Source: Vibrio parahaemolyticus (GTDB taxonomy: Bacteria; Pseudomonadota; Gammaproteobacteria; Enterobacterales; Vibrionaceae). Taken from it: a DNA stretch of 64,000 nucleotides. The stretch covers positions 1,674,001 through 1,738,000 of the forward strand of contig NZ_UHIL01000001.1 of the NCBI RefSeq assembly GCF_900460535.1, in the 5' to 3' direction. Below are positions 1 to 7,763 of this stretch, in pieces; positions within the stretch are counted from its first letter, which is position 1; each line of letters begins with the position of its first letter. The position numbers were made by a program, and so were the translations under genes. The notes below the pieces were generated by a model that was not told the origin of the DNA, did no database searches, and saw only the letters and a program-made list of their open reading frames with translations.

Positions 1-398
1 TGCCAAACAAGGTGATGGCGAACATCAACGACTCTATTGAACAGCACGCAAAAGATCATTACTACACCAAAGCCATAGAAGAAGCGAAAGCCGCTAAAAC
101 GTACTTTGGAAATGCGCCAGAATTAAACAAAAAGGTGAAAGACCTGATCGTTGCTCGCAGCGAATACATTCTGTTTAGCACTGTGACGGAGCAATCGGTG
201 TTTGATAAACAAAAACTTCACGATTCTCTGGCTGACCTTGAGCGAAATGCGCCGACAAAGTTTGGTGAAATTACTGATCTGCTTGAAAGCATGGCCACAG
301 ACTCTATCGATAAAAGTCATCAACTTTCTCGTCCTGCGCGTGGTGCAATTGCAATTGAACGCGCCTTGAGAGATTACCTAGCAGAGGAGAGAAGTTAA
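1..398 (+). CDS. C-terminal part of a T6SS-cluster protein, cut by window edge
   Basis: The frame is open to the first base of the window, so the start is probably outside; a GTG at 12 and an ATG at 15 are the first possible starts inside but have no convincing ribosome binding site. The visible 130 or so residues are charged and almost wholly helical (KAIEEAKAAKTYFG, LADLERNAP), like the tail of a TPR or helical-repeat protein. The stop overlaps the start of tssA by one base (TAATG), so it is translationally coupled to the T6SS operon. Some T6SS clusters carry a Ser/Thr kinase or other regulator just upstream of tssA, but nothing catalytic is visible here. Function not recognised. Confidence 0.6.
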   Translation, partial: PNKVMANINDSIEQHAKDHYYTKAIEEAKAAKTYFGNAPELNKKVKDLIVARSEYILFSTVTEQSVFDKQKLHDSLADLERNAPTKFGEITDLLESMATDSIDKSHQLSRPARGAIAIERALRDYLAEERS

Positions 399-1972
399 TG
401 TCTGTGATTGAAATTGAACGTTTACTTGCGCCTATCTCTGACGTAAATCCTGTCGGTGAAGATGCTCGTTACGAGTTTTGTTATGAAATGATGGAATCCG
501 AAGTGAAGAAGTTCGGATCCTTGTTTGGCGAAACGGTAGATTGGAGTGTCGTAAAAACGCACGCCACTGAAGTTCTTGAACACCACAGCAAAGATTTAAA
601 AGCAATTTGTTACCTTGTTCGCGCGCTTACAGAAGAGTTTGGTCTGCAAGGTTTCGAGCAAGGTCTAAAGCTGCTTAGTGAAGCGTTAAATCGTTTTGGC
701 GTTGAGCTGTACCCGTCGCGGAAACGGGGTAGAGATGGTGCGGTAGAGTGGTTGAACCATCAGTTTAAATTGGTGAGCAGCAGGTTTGCAGAAAGCGCTC
801 AGTCATGGGATTTGGTTTCAGGTTGTATTTCGACTATCGAAGAAGTCCAACGTCAGTACGACGATATTTACCAAGACTCCGAAGCGGACTTCTTTGAAAT
901 TCGTAGTCAACTCAATGCGCTATCTCAACAAGCGGCTGTCGATGAGCAAAGCGATGTTGCAATGGCTACCATCGAACAAACAGCTCCGCTAACGGCTTCA
1001 CAGCCTGTAGCAGTAGAAACTCCGGCACAAAGTGAAGTTCAAACCGTTGTAGCAAAAGCGGTTCCGTCGGCTCCTAAACCTGCACCAGTTAAGAAAACAG
1101 TAACAAAAGAAGTCGATGTCGATACGGATTTTTCATCGCCGACCGCTTCTAAACGTACACTTAAGAAAGTTGCGGAAGTTATGATTCATGCGAATCCAAG
1201 TGAGCCGCTAGCTTACCGAATTTATCGTCACCTAACTTGGGATGATATTGATGGTCTTCCTGATCATCAAAGCAATGAAACGCCATTGAGTTTGGCTGTG
1301 TCGTCTGATCAGCAGGCTGAGTACCGCGATAAAGCCTCTCAAGAAAGCGACATTGATACAGTTAAGCGTTTGGAGCGCACGTTAACCGATGCTCCGTTTT
1401 GGCTGACGGGTCACTACTTTGTTTATTCGATGTTAAACAATCTAGGCTTTAATGACGCAGCGCTCGCTGTGAAGCAAGAAGTGAAGCGTTTTGTCGATTC
1501 ATTAGAGGGCATTGAACTCCTCACATTTAAGAATTCTATACCATTTGCAGATGAAGCAACGTTGAGCTGGTTATCGACTCAAGCTGCAACTTCTTCAAGT
1601 GCTCAATCTGTCGTTCAAACGATTGTCATCACAGATGAAGATTCACTGCCAATGGAAGATATCACCCTAGCCAACTTAGGGGAGTATGCCGCAGAACTCG
1701 CACACAAACTCGAACTGGATTTCTCGGGACGTGGGCAGTTTATGCTGCATTTACAATTGATAGCAGCTTACCAGTCTGTTGGATTATACCCGTTGTGTTT
1801 GCCTTACCTTGAAAAAGCTTGGGAAGTGCAACAAGCGTTTAATCTCGCGAGCTGGGAACCCCACTTATCGTCACAGTTAGAAGACCTGATTCGAAAAACA
1901 CTGCATCAGTTATTCAGAAACAAGGATCTTTTGCCTGAACAGTACGAAAAGTGGAAAGCAATTTATGACTAA
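398..1972 (+). CDS. tssA: TssA, T6SS baseplate/sheath-assembly protein (ImpA N-terminal domain)
   Basis: TssA proteins bind the membrane complex and baseplate and guide assembly of the tail sheath in the cytoplasm. The N-terminus (residues about 5-130) carries the ImpA_N pattern LLAPISDVNPVGEDARYEF followed by a helical domain. A Pro/Ala/Val-rich linker (about residues 190-245) joins it to a second helical region and a C-terminal all-helical domain with the pattern EPHLSSQLEDLIRKTLHQLF. At 524 residues it is of the long, VasJ-like class. ATG at 398 overlaps the upstream stop (TAATG), and tssB follows after 26 bases, so it is an early gene of the tssABCEFG operon. Assignment to the family is firm; the subclass is inferred from length and domain order. 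Confidence 0.9.
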   Translation: MSVIEIERLLAPISDVNPVGEDARYEFCYEMMESEVKKFGSLFGETVDWSVVKTHATEVLEHHSKDLKAICYLVRALTEEFGLQGFEQGLKLLSEALNRFGVELYPSRKRGRDGAVEWLNHQFKLVSSRFAESAQSWDLVSGCISTIEEVQRQYDDIYQDSEADFFEIRSQLNALSQQAAVDEQSDVAMATIEQTAPLTASQPVAVETPAQSEVQTVVAKAVPSAPKPAPVKKTVTKEVDVDTDFSSPTASKRTLKKVAEVMIHANPSEPLAYRIYRHLTWDDIDGLPDHQSNETPLSLAVSSDQQAEYRDKASQESDIDTVKRLERTLTDAPFWLTGHYFVYSMLNNLGFNDAALAVKQEVKRFVDSLEGIELLTFKNSIPFADEATLSWLSTQAATSSSAQSVVQTIVITDEDSLPMEDITLANLGEYAAELAHKLELDFSGRGQFMLHLQLIAAYQSVGLYPLCLPYLEKAWEVQQAFNLASWEPHLSSQLEDLIRKTLHQLFRNKDLLPEQYEKWKAIYD

Positions 1973-1998
1973 TTAAAGAGTTAGATAAGGAACTAATT

Positions 1999-2505
1999 AT
2001 GTCACGTGACGGCTCGGTGGCTCCTAAAGAGCGAATTAATATCCGTTATGTTCCAGCAACTGGTGATACGCAAGAAGACGTTGAGCTGCCGCTGAGCATG
2101 ATGGTGGTTGGTGACTTTACTGCACGTGCAGATGAGACGCCAATCGAAGAACGTACCCCAATCAACATCGATAAAGACAACTTTAATGACGTGTTAGAAG
2201 GCATGTCTCCAAACGTTAAAGTAAATGTTGAAAACCGCTTATCTGATGAAGAAGGCGCACAGATCGGTGTTGACCTAACGTTCCAAAATATGAAGGACTT
2301 CTCTCCGGAAGCGATCGCGAAAAGTGTACCTGAACTTAACAGTCTTCTTGAGCTTCGCGAAGCATTGGTTGCACTAAAAGGCCCTCTAGGTAACGTACCT
2401 GCGTTCCGTAAGAAGATTGCATCGGTTCTTCAAGACGAAGAAGCAAGAAAGAAACTGTTGGATGAACTAAGCATTGGCAACGACCAAGACGCGAAAGAAG
2501 AGTAA
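1999..2505 (+). CDS. tssB: TssB, small contractile sheath subunit (VipA)
   Basis: TssB forms with TssC the contractile sheath around the Hcp tube; contraction drives effectors out. The protein has 168 residues, the normal family length. The start MSRDGSVAPKERINIRY and the following TGDTQEDVELPLSMMVVGDF are typical of ImpB/VipA proteins, as is the C-terminal helix with the ALKGPLGNVPAFRKKI pattern. A ribosome binding site (AAGGAA) lies just before ATG 1999. tssC follows after 8 bases, as in nearly all T6SS clusters, which fits the 1:1 need for both subunits. Confidence 0.96.
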   Translation: MSRDGSVAPKERINIRYVPATGDTQEDVELPLSMMVVGDFTARADETPIEERTPINIDKDNFNDVLEGMSPNVKVNVENRLSDEEGAQIGVDLTFQNMKDFSPEAIAKSVPELNSLLELREALVALKGPLGNVPAFRKKIASVLQDEEARKKLLDELSIGNDQDAKEE

Positions 2506-2513
2506 GGGATATC

Positions 2514-3989
2514 ATGTCTGCAGAAGCACAAGCTCCAGAACAAGAAGCAGCCTTAGTTGAATCAGGCTCACTTCTGGATAGCATTCTTAACGAAACTCGT
2601 TTAAAGCCAAGTGATGAAGGTTTTGATGTTGCTAAACGTGGCGTAGAAGCATTCATTAGTGAGCTACTGAGCAGCTCGAATACAGAGAAAGTAGACCAAT
2701 CTTTGGTTGACTTAATGATCTCTGAAATTGACCAAAAACTGTCCAAGCAAGTTGATGCGATTCTTCACAACGAAGAAGTTCAAGCGATTGAGTCAACTTG
2801 GCGTGGCCTGAAGTATCTTGTTGATCACACTGATTTCCGTGAAAACATTCAAATTGAACTAATTTCAGCGAAGAAAGGCGAAGTTCTTGATGATTTTGAA
2901 GATGCACCGGAAGTGGTTAAGTCTGGCCTTTACAAGCAGATCTACACTCGCGAATACGGCCAATTCGGTGGTAAACCTGTAGGTGCGGTAATCTGCGACT
3001 ACAACATGTCAGCGTCTTCTCCAGATATTAAGCTGATGGAATACATGGCAAATGTGGGCGCGATGTCTCATGCACCTTTCATAACGTCAGCATCGGCTAA
3101 GTTCTTTGGTCTGGATAGCTACGAAGAGCTACCAAACCTAAAAGATTTGAAGTCTGTTTTCGAAGGTCCACAATACACGAAATGGCGTGGCTTACGTGAA
3201 CACGAAGATGCTCGTTACCTAGGTCTATGTACGTCTCGCTTTATGTTACGTACACCTTACTCTGTCGAAGATAACCCAATTAAGGCGTTTGACTACGACG
3301 AGCACGTAACAGATAGCCATGATAACTACCTATGGGGTAACTCAGCGTACGCGATGGCTTCTAAGATCAGTGAGTCATTTGCTAAGTACCGTTGGTGTCC
3401 AAATATCATTGGTCCTCAAAGTGGCGGTTCGGTTCATGACTTGCCAGTTTATAACTTTGAAGCAATGGGCCAAATCGAAACGAAGATCCCAACAGAAATC
3501 TTGGTATCTGACCGTCGTGAATACGAGCTAGCCGAAGAGGGCTTTATCGCTCTAACGATGCGCAAAGGTTCTGACAACGCGGCGTTCTTCTCTGCAAACT
3601 CTGTTCAAAAACCAAAAGTGTTTGCAAACACGCCAGAAGGCAAACAAGCAGAGATGAACTACAAGCTGGGTACTCAGCTTCCATACATGTTCATTATCAA
3701 CCGTCTAGCGCACTACATCAAAGTGCTACAACGTGAGCAAATCGGTTCATGGAAAGAGCGTTCTGACCTAGAAATCGAATTGAACAAGTGGATCCGTCAA
3801 TACGTTTCTGACCAAGAGAACCCACCAGCAGAAGTCCGTGGTCGTCGTCCACTACGTGCTGCTAAGGTTGAGGTATCAGACGTAGAAGGCGATCCAGGCT
3901 GGTACAAAGTATCAATGTCTGTACGTCCTCACTTCAAGTACATGGGCGCAAGTTTCGACTTGTCTCTAGTTGGTAAACTAGACCAATAA
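2514..3989 (+). CDS. tssC: TssC, large contractile sheath subunit (VipB)
   Basis: TssC is the large sheath protein and carries the site recognised by the ClpV disassembly ATPase in complex with TssB. The 491-residue length is standard. Recognisable stretches are the N-terminal LLDSILNETRLKPSDEGFDV, the central WRGLKYLVDHTDF and GEYG-like TREYGQFGGKPVGAVICDY, and the C-terminal GDPGWYKVSMSVRPHFKYMG, which closes the handshake region. It sits 8 bases after tssB. A strong hairpin with a T tract follows directly (4008-4037), so transcription of tssBC may be higher than that of tssEFG downstream. Confidence 0.97.
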   Translation: MSAEAQAPEQEAALVESGSLLDSILNETRLKPSDEGFDVAKRGVEAFISELLSSSNTEKVDQSLVDLMISEIDQKLSKQVDAILHNEEVQAIESTWRGLKYLVDHTDFRENIQIELISAKKGEVLDDFEDAPEVVKSGLYKQIYTREYGQFGGKPVGAVICDYNMSASSPDIKLMEYMANVGAMSHAPFITSASAKFFGLDSYEELPNLKDLKSVFEGPQYTKWRGLREHEDARYLGLCTSRFMLRTPYSVEDNPIKAFDYDEHVTDSHDNYLWGNSAYAMASKISESFAKYRWCPNIIGPQSGGSVHDLPVYNFEAMGQIETKIPTEILVSDRREYELAEEGFIALTMRKGSDNAAFFSANSVQKPKVFANTPEGKQAEMNYKLGTQLPYMFIINRLAHYIKVLQREQIGSWKERSDLEIELNKWIRQYVSDQENPPAEVRGRRPLRAAKVEVSDVEGDPGWYKVSMSVRPHFKYMGASFDLSLVGKLDQ

Positions 3990-4007
3990 CCCATTACTGA
4001 AACCATC

Positions 4008-4037
4008 AAGCAGCCAGTCTTCACTGGCTGCTTTTTT
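4008..4037 (+). terminator. Intra-operon intrinsic terminator between tssC and tssE
   Basis: AAGCAGCCAGT, a four-base loop (CTTC) and ACTGGCTGCTT form a perfect 11-bp stem ending in six T residues. It lies within the T6SS operon, 18 bases after the tssC stop and 14 bases before the tssE start. Partial termination here would give more TssB/TssC than baseplate proteins. Confidence 0.85.
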
Positions 4038-4050
4038 CGTAGGACCGAAC

Positions 4051-4461
4051 ATGGAAAAAGGTTATCGTCTTTTAGAACGGATTGAACTGGGTGAGCCAAA
4101 AAACTGCTACGAGAAAGTGGTCTCCCACAAGCACTTGATTGAATCTATTCATTTGCATCTTGCAGATTTGCTGAATACGCATTCTGGTAATGCGATGATC
4201 GATAGTGAATACGGTTTGCCCGATTTTAATGACGTTCTGTCTAATAATACGAATCTCGTTCGCCACATCCAAAAGAACATCACAGCGACCATAGAACGCT
4301 TTGAACCTCGGCTACTTAACGTCGAAGTTCACTATCGTGAAGACCACCACAATCCATTACAGCTCGGTTTTGGTATTCGCGGAGAAGTTTCCCATAACGG
4401 CGGTAAAGTTCCAATGTCGATCGATGTCTACATGGGAACCGACGGCCAATTCAACGTTTAG
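4051..4461 (+). CDS. tssE: TssE, baseplate gp25-like protein
   Basis: TssE is the T6SS counterpart of phage T4 gp25, the baseplate component that starts sheath polymerisation. The 136 residues hold the GPW/gp25 pattern: HLADLLNTHSGNAMIDSEYGLPDFND, then the helix ending in ATIERFEPRLLNVEV, where the ERFEPRL stretch is the family signature. ATG 4051 follows the tssC terminator closely with AGGACC upstream. tssF starts 10 bases after the stop. Confidence 0.95.
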   Translation: MEKGYRLLERIELGEPKNCYEKVVSHKHLIESIHLHLADLLNTHSGNAMIDSEYGLPDFNDVLSNNTNLVRHIQKNITATIERFEPRLLNVEVHYREDHHNPLQLGFGIRGEVSHNGGKVPMSIDVYMGTDGQFNV

Positions 4462-4471
4462 TAGGTGTCAC

Positions 4472-6220
4472 TTGAGCAATAGTAAATACTTTCAAGATGA
4501 ACTCACATATTTGCGCGAATCGGGTAGTGAATTTGCCAAATATCATCCGAAGTTAACTCACTTTCTCTCTGAAGGAACATTCGACCCAGATGTAGAGCGA
4601 TTGCTGGAAGGTTTCGCTTTTCTGACTGGACGTATTCGAGAGAAGATCGATGACGAACTGCCAGAACTGACGCAATCTCTGATGACTTTGCTGTGGCCGC
4701 ATTACATGCGTTCAATTCCATCTTTGTGCATCAGTGAGCTAAAACCCCATACGGGAAGTGTTACTGAGAAAACGGTGGTAAAACGTGGCGCAGAAATGGC
4801 CAGTGAGCAAGTGGAGGGCACGCAATGTCTTTTCCGCACTTGCTACGATGTGAATCTGTACCCAATCACGATCACCAACATTGAACAAACCAACAGCCGC
4901 ACCAGTTCAGCGATTGATGTGACGTTGTCGACGGAGCATGGCCTAGAGCTGTCTCGAATTGGTTTAGATACGTTGCGTTTGCACTTGCATGGTGAGATTC
5001 ATATTACCCGCACTGTCTTCCTCTGGCTGTTCCGTTACTTGGATTACGTGGAGTTGGATGTCGGTGGCGGCTATAAACATCGTTTAGGGCCAGAATATGT
5101 TAAGCCGGTAGGGCATGAAGAAGACGAAGCGCTTCTGCCTTACAGCAAAAATTCATTCGCGGGTTATCGTTTGCTGCAAGAATTATTCTCTTTGCCAGAC
5201 AAGTTTATGTTCTTCGACATTACAGGTTTGGAGTGGCTAAAGGGTATTCCACAACGAAGCACAGTGAAAATCAAATTTCACTTTAAACGCGCATTGCCGT
5301 CAGAGGTTGTACTTAAAGATAAGCACCTAAGGTTGCACTGCACGCCGGCGGTGAATTTGTTTGAAAAAGATGGCGACCCAATTCGTTTGGAGCACCGTCG
5401 TAACGAATACAAAGTCCGTCCTCAAAGTAATACGCAAGAGCACTATGAAGTGTATTCCATTGAGCAAGTTGAGAGTTGGAGCAAAGACGAGCGTCGCCGT
5501 AAACCGTTAATCGAATTCGAATCGTTCGAGCATCAAATCAACCAACGAGACAAGCGAGAATTCTATAAGTCGAAGGTAGGAGAACGTGTTAGTGGAAGAG
5601 GGTTAGAGCGCTATATCTCGTTCCACACTCATAATGGTGATATTGCGGATTTAGGTACGGAAACCGTACTCATGAAACTGCAATGCAGTAACGCTGATTT
5701 GGCCGAACGTCTTTCGGTCGGCGACATTACTTACGCGACCCACAAATCGCCAACGTATGCGACATTTAAAAACATCACCAAGCCAACACAATCGGTAAGC
5801 CCACAGGTAAACGGCGAGCTTCAATGGCAGTTGATTGCCAATATGTCGCTCAATTATTTGTCTTTGGCAAACATTGATGTATTAAAAGTGCTGCTCTCGA
5901 CCTATGACTTTCATTCTCGTGTTGACAGACAAGCTCACCGAGCATCGATTCACCGACTCGATGGCATTATATCGTCAGAGATGAAACCAATTGACCGTGT
6001 ATTCCGTGGCGTGTCTGTGCGTGGTAACCAGTTCAAGCTAGTAACCAACTCTAAGTTCTTCGTAAATGAAGGCGATATGTTCCTGATGGCAACGGTACTG
6101 AACGAATTCATCCGTTTGTATTCGAGTGTAAACTCCTTTACCGAGCTAGAAGTATTTGATGAGGCAACCGGTGAAGTATACAACTGGAAAAGCTTAATCG
6201 GGCAGCAGACGATTCTATGA
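4472..6220 (+). CDS. tssF: TssF, baseplate wedge protein (VasA/ImpG)
   Basis: TssF forms the T6SS baseplate wedge with TssG and TssK. The reading frame is open from 4301, but the sequence upstream of 4472 is the tssE gene in another frame. The first residues typical of the family, SNSKYFQDELTYLRESGSEF, begin at a TTG codon at 4472 with TAGGTG 5 bases upstream, so TTG is taken as the start (582 residues, normal length). The stretch DPDVERLLEGFAFLTGRIREK and the C-terminal EGDMFLMATVLNEFIRLYSSVNSF are TssF hallmarks. It overlaps tssG by four bases (ATGA). Confidence 0.93.
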   Translation: MSNSKYFQDELTYLRESGSEFAKYHPKLTHFLSEGTFDPDVERLLEGFAFLTGRIREKIDDELPELTQSLMTLLWPHYMRSIPSLCISELKPHTGSVTEKTVVKRGAEMASEQVEGTQCLFRTCYDVNLYPITITNIEQTNSRTSSAIDVTLSTEHGLELSRIGLDTLRLHLHGEIHITRTVFLWLFRYLDYVELDVGGGYKHRLGPEYVKPVGHEEDEALLPYSKNSFAGYRLLQELFSLPDKFMFFDITGLEWLKGIPQRSTVKIKFHFKRALPSEVVLKDKHLRLHCTPAVNLFEKDGDPIRLEHRRNEYKVRPQSNTQEHYEVYSIEQVESWSKDERRRKPLIEFESFEHQINQRDKREFYKSKVGERVSGRGLERYISFHTHNGDIADLGTETVLMKLQCSNADLAERLSVGDITYATHKSPTYATFKNITKPTQSVSPQVNGELQWQLIANMSLNYLSLANIDVLKVLLSTYDFHSRVDRQAHRASIHRLDGIISSEMKPIDRVFRGVSVRGNQFKLVTNSKFFVNEGDMFLMATVLNEFIRLYSSVNSFTELEVFDEATGEVYNWKSLIGQQTIL

Positions 6221-7215
6221 TTAATACACTTTCTGAAAAATCGAATGAGTTTAGTTTTTATCAAGCGGTTCTTTTGCTCGAGAAGCACTACCAGTTTGAA
6301 CCAAACTCTAACTTTGTCGCCGTGGGAGAGAACAAATATTTTCACCAGGAGCGAATTGAGTTCAGCGTGTCGCCTAATCTATGCTTCCCTAAGAGTGATA
6401 TGGAATTTATCGTTCATATGGAACGAAATGGGCAGCAGTATTCACGAGTCGAAACGAACTTCCTTGGTTTGCATGGTTCGAGCTCTCCATTGCCTGCCTC
6501 TTATACGGAGAAACTTACTGGGCGTGAACCTGATGACAACCCGGTAAAAGATTTCTTTGATTTCTTCCATAATCGCTACACCAGTTTGCTCTATCGTGTC
6601 TGGAAGAAGTACCGTTATCATGTACAGTACCAAAGTGGTGCGACAGACGCTTTTTCTGGACGGATGCTGCACTTAGCTGGTTTATCAGGTGTTATGCAAG
6701 ATTGTGGTGTTGCAGAGTTAGACCGCGCAAAAGTCCTGTCTTACGTTAATCAACTGTCGACACGTACACGTTCTCCTAAGCTAATTTCAGGTATCGTTTC
6801 ACATTATTTCTCACTTCCTAGCGTTCGCATCGAAGAATGGGTTTATCGCCGTGTGGAGATTGCAGACAGTCAACGAAATAAACTCAATCGAGCCAATTGC
6901 ATATTAGGTCAAAGCTTTCATTTAGGGCAGAGTATCGCAGATTTAAATGGTAAGTTTAATCTTTGCATTGATGACATTGACTTCGAGACATTTAAGCAGT
7001 TTTCTTACGAAGGTGAGTTGCATAAAACGTTGGTTGGTTTAATGAGATTCATCTTGCGTGACCCGATGTCTTGGGATCTCAAACTGACAGTTAATCTCGA
7101 CAGTATTCCAAATAACCAACTTGGCAATGGAGAAGGGAACAACTTAGGGCAGACATTTTGGTTAGGCAATCCCACAGATGAAGATGTGAAGATCAGAGTA
7201 ATTGGTAGCATTTAG
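6217..7215 (+). CDS. tssG: TssG, baseplate protein (VasB/ImpH)
   Basis: TssG pairs with TssF in the baseplate wedge. It has 332 residues, typical for the family. The N-terminal FSFYQAVLLLEKHY, the ETNFLGLHGSSSPLPASYTE loop (the strongest TssG motif) and the FFDFFHNRYTSLLYRVWKKYRY segment are all present. The ATG overlaps the tssF stop as ATGA, indicating translational coupling. It is the last gene of the first plus-strand T6SS block and is followed by a bidirectional terminator. Confidence 0.95.
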   Translation: MINTLSEKSNEFSFYQAVLLLEKHYQFEPNSNFVAVGENKYFHQERIEFSVSPNLCFPKSDMEFIVHMERNGQQYSRVETNFLGLHGSSSPLPASYTEKLTGREPDDNPVKDFFDFFHNRYTSLLYRVWKKYRYHVQYQSGATDAFSGRMLHLAGLSGVMQDCGVAELDRAKVLSYVNQLSTRTRSPKLISGIVSHYFSLPSVRIEEWVYRRVEIADSQRNKLNRANCILGQSFHLGQSIADLNGKFNLCIDDIDFETFKQFSYEGELHKTLVGLMRFILRDPMSWDLKLTVNLDSIPNNQLGNGEGNNLGQTFWLGNPTDEDVKIRVIGSI

Positions 7216-7227
7216 ATGCTGTAGGCC

Positions 7228-7254
7228 AAAAAGCCGCTCAATGAGCGGCTTTTT
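7228..7254. terminator. Bidirectional terminator between tssG and the convergent lrp-like gene
   Basis: AAAAAGCCGCTCA, then TGAGCGGCTTTTT, forms a perfect stem with A and T tracts on either side, so it can stop transcription from both strands. It lies between the convergent tssG and the minus-strand regulator/tssM block. Confidence 0.9.
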
Positions 7255-7278
7255 GATATGTGTGAGATTGGGAAAACT

Positions 7279-7731
7279 CTATCGACTGATCGGCTGATGA
7301 AGTACAACCGTAGTGTCTAGTTTTTGTATCCCATTAAAAGACTCAATTTCGTTACAAAGGTGGTGAATAGACTGAAGGTCTGGTGCTTCAATCAAAGCAA
7401 TAATATCGAAGCTGCCGCCAACTACGCTCGTAAGACGTACTTCAGGAATTTCCTTTAGGGCGTTAGTTACTTCGTTTTTCTTTCCTTTTTCACATGAGAT
7501 AAGTAAATAGCTAGCAGCTTTTCTCCCGTCACTTTCAATCCGAATTTGTGCGGTATAGCCTTTTATAATACCGGTTTTTTCCAACCTATTGATCCTTTCT
7601 GCGACAGCAGTACGGGACAAACCGATATTTCTAGAGAGATTTGCAATAGACTCACGCCCGTTTGTTAACAGGCTGGAAAGTATTTTGCGATCTAACTTAT
7701 CTAAGCCTTGTAAAGTCATATTAGAAATCAT
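7279..7731 (-). CDS. AsnC/Lrp-family transcriptional regulator in the T6SS cluster
   Basis: Lrp/AsnC proteins are DNA-binding regulators that sense small molecules through a C-terminal RAM domain. The 150-residue protein has the N-terminal helix-turn-helix (LDKLDRKILSSLLTNGRESI, then SRNIGLSRTAVAERINRLEK) and the GIIKGYTAQI hinge, followed by the ferredoxin-like RAM fold with VVGGSFDIIALIEAPD. It ends close to the convergent tssG terminator and starts 32 bases after the tssM stop, so it may be co-transcribed with tssM. In V. parahaemolyticus a regulator in the same place of the T6SS1 cluster has been linked to T6SS1 activity; that link here is inferred from position. An alternative start is the ATG at 7719. 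Confidence 0.9.
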   Translation of the reverse strand: MISNMTLQGLDKLDRKILSSLLTNGRESIANLSRNIGLSRTAVAERINRLEKTGIIKGYTAQIRIESDGRKAASYLLISCEKGKKNEVTNALKEIPEVRLTSVVGGSFDIIALIEAPDLQSIHHLCNEIESFNGIQKLDTTVVLHQPISR

Positions 7732-7763
7732 GTGTTCTGCCTATTCTGGTTATTATATTGTTA

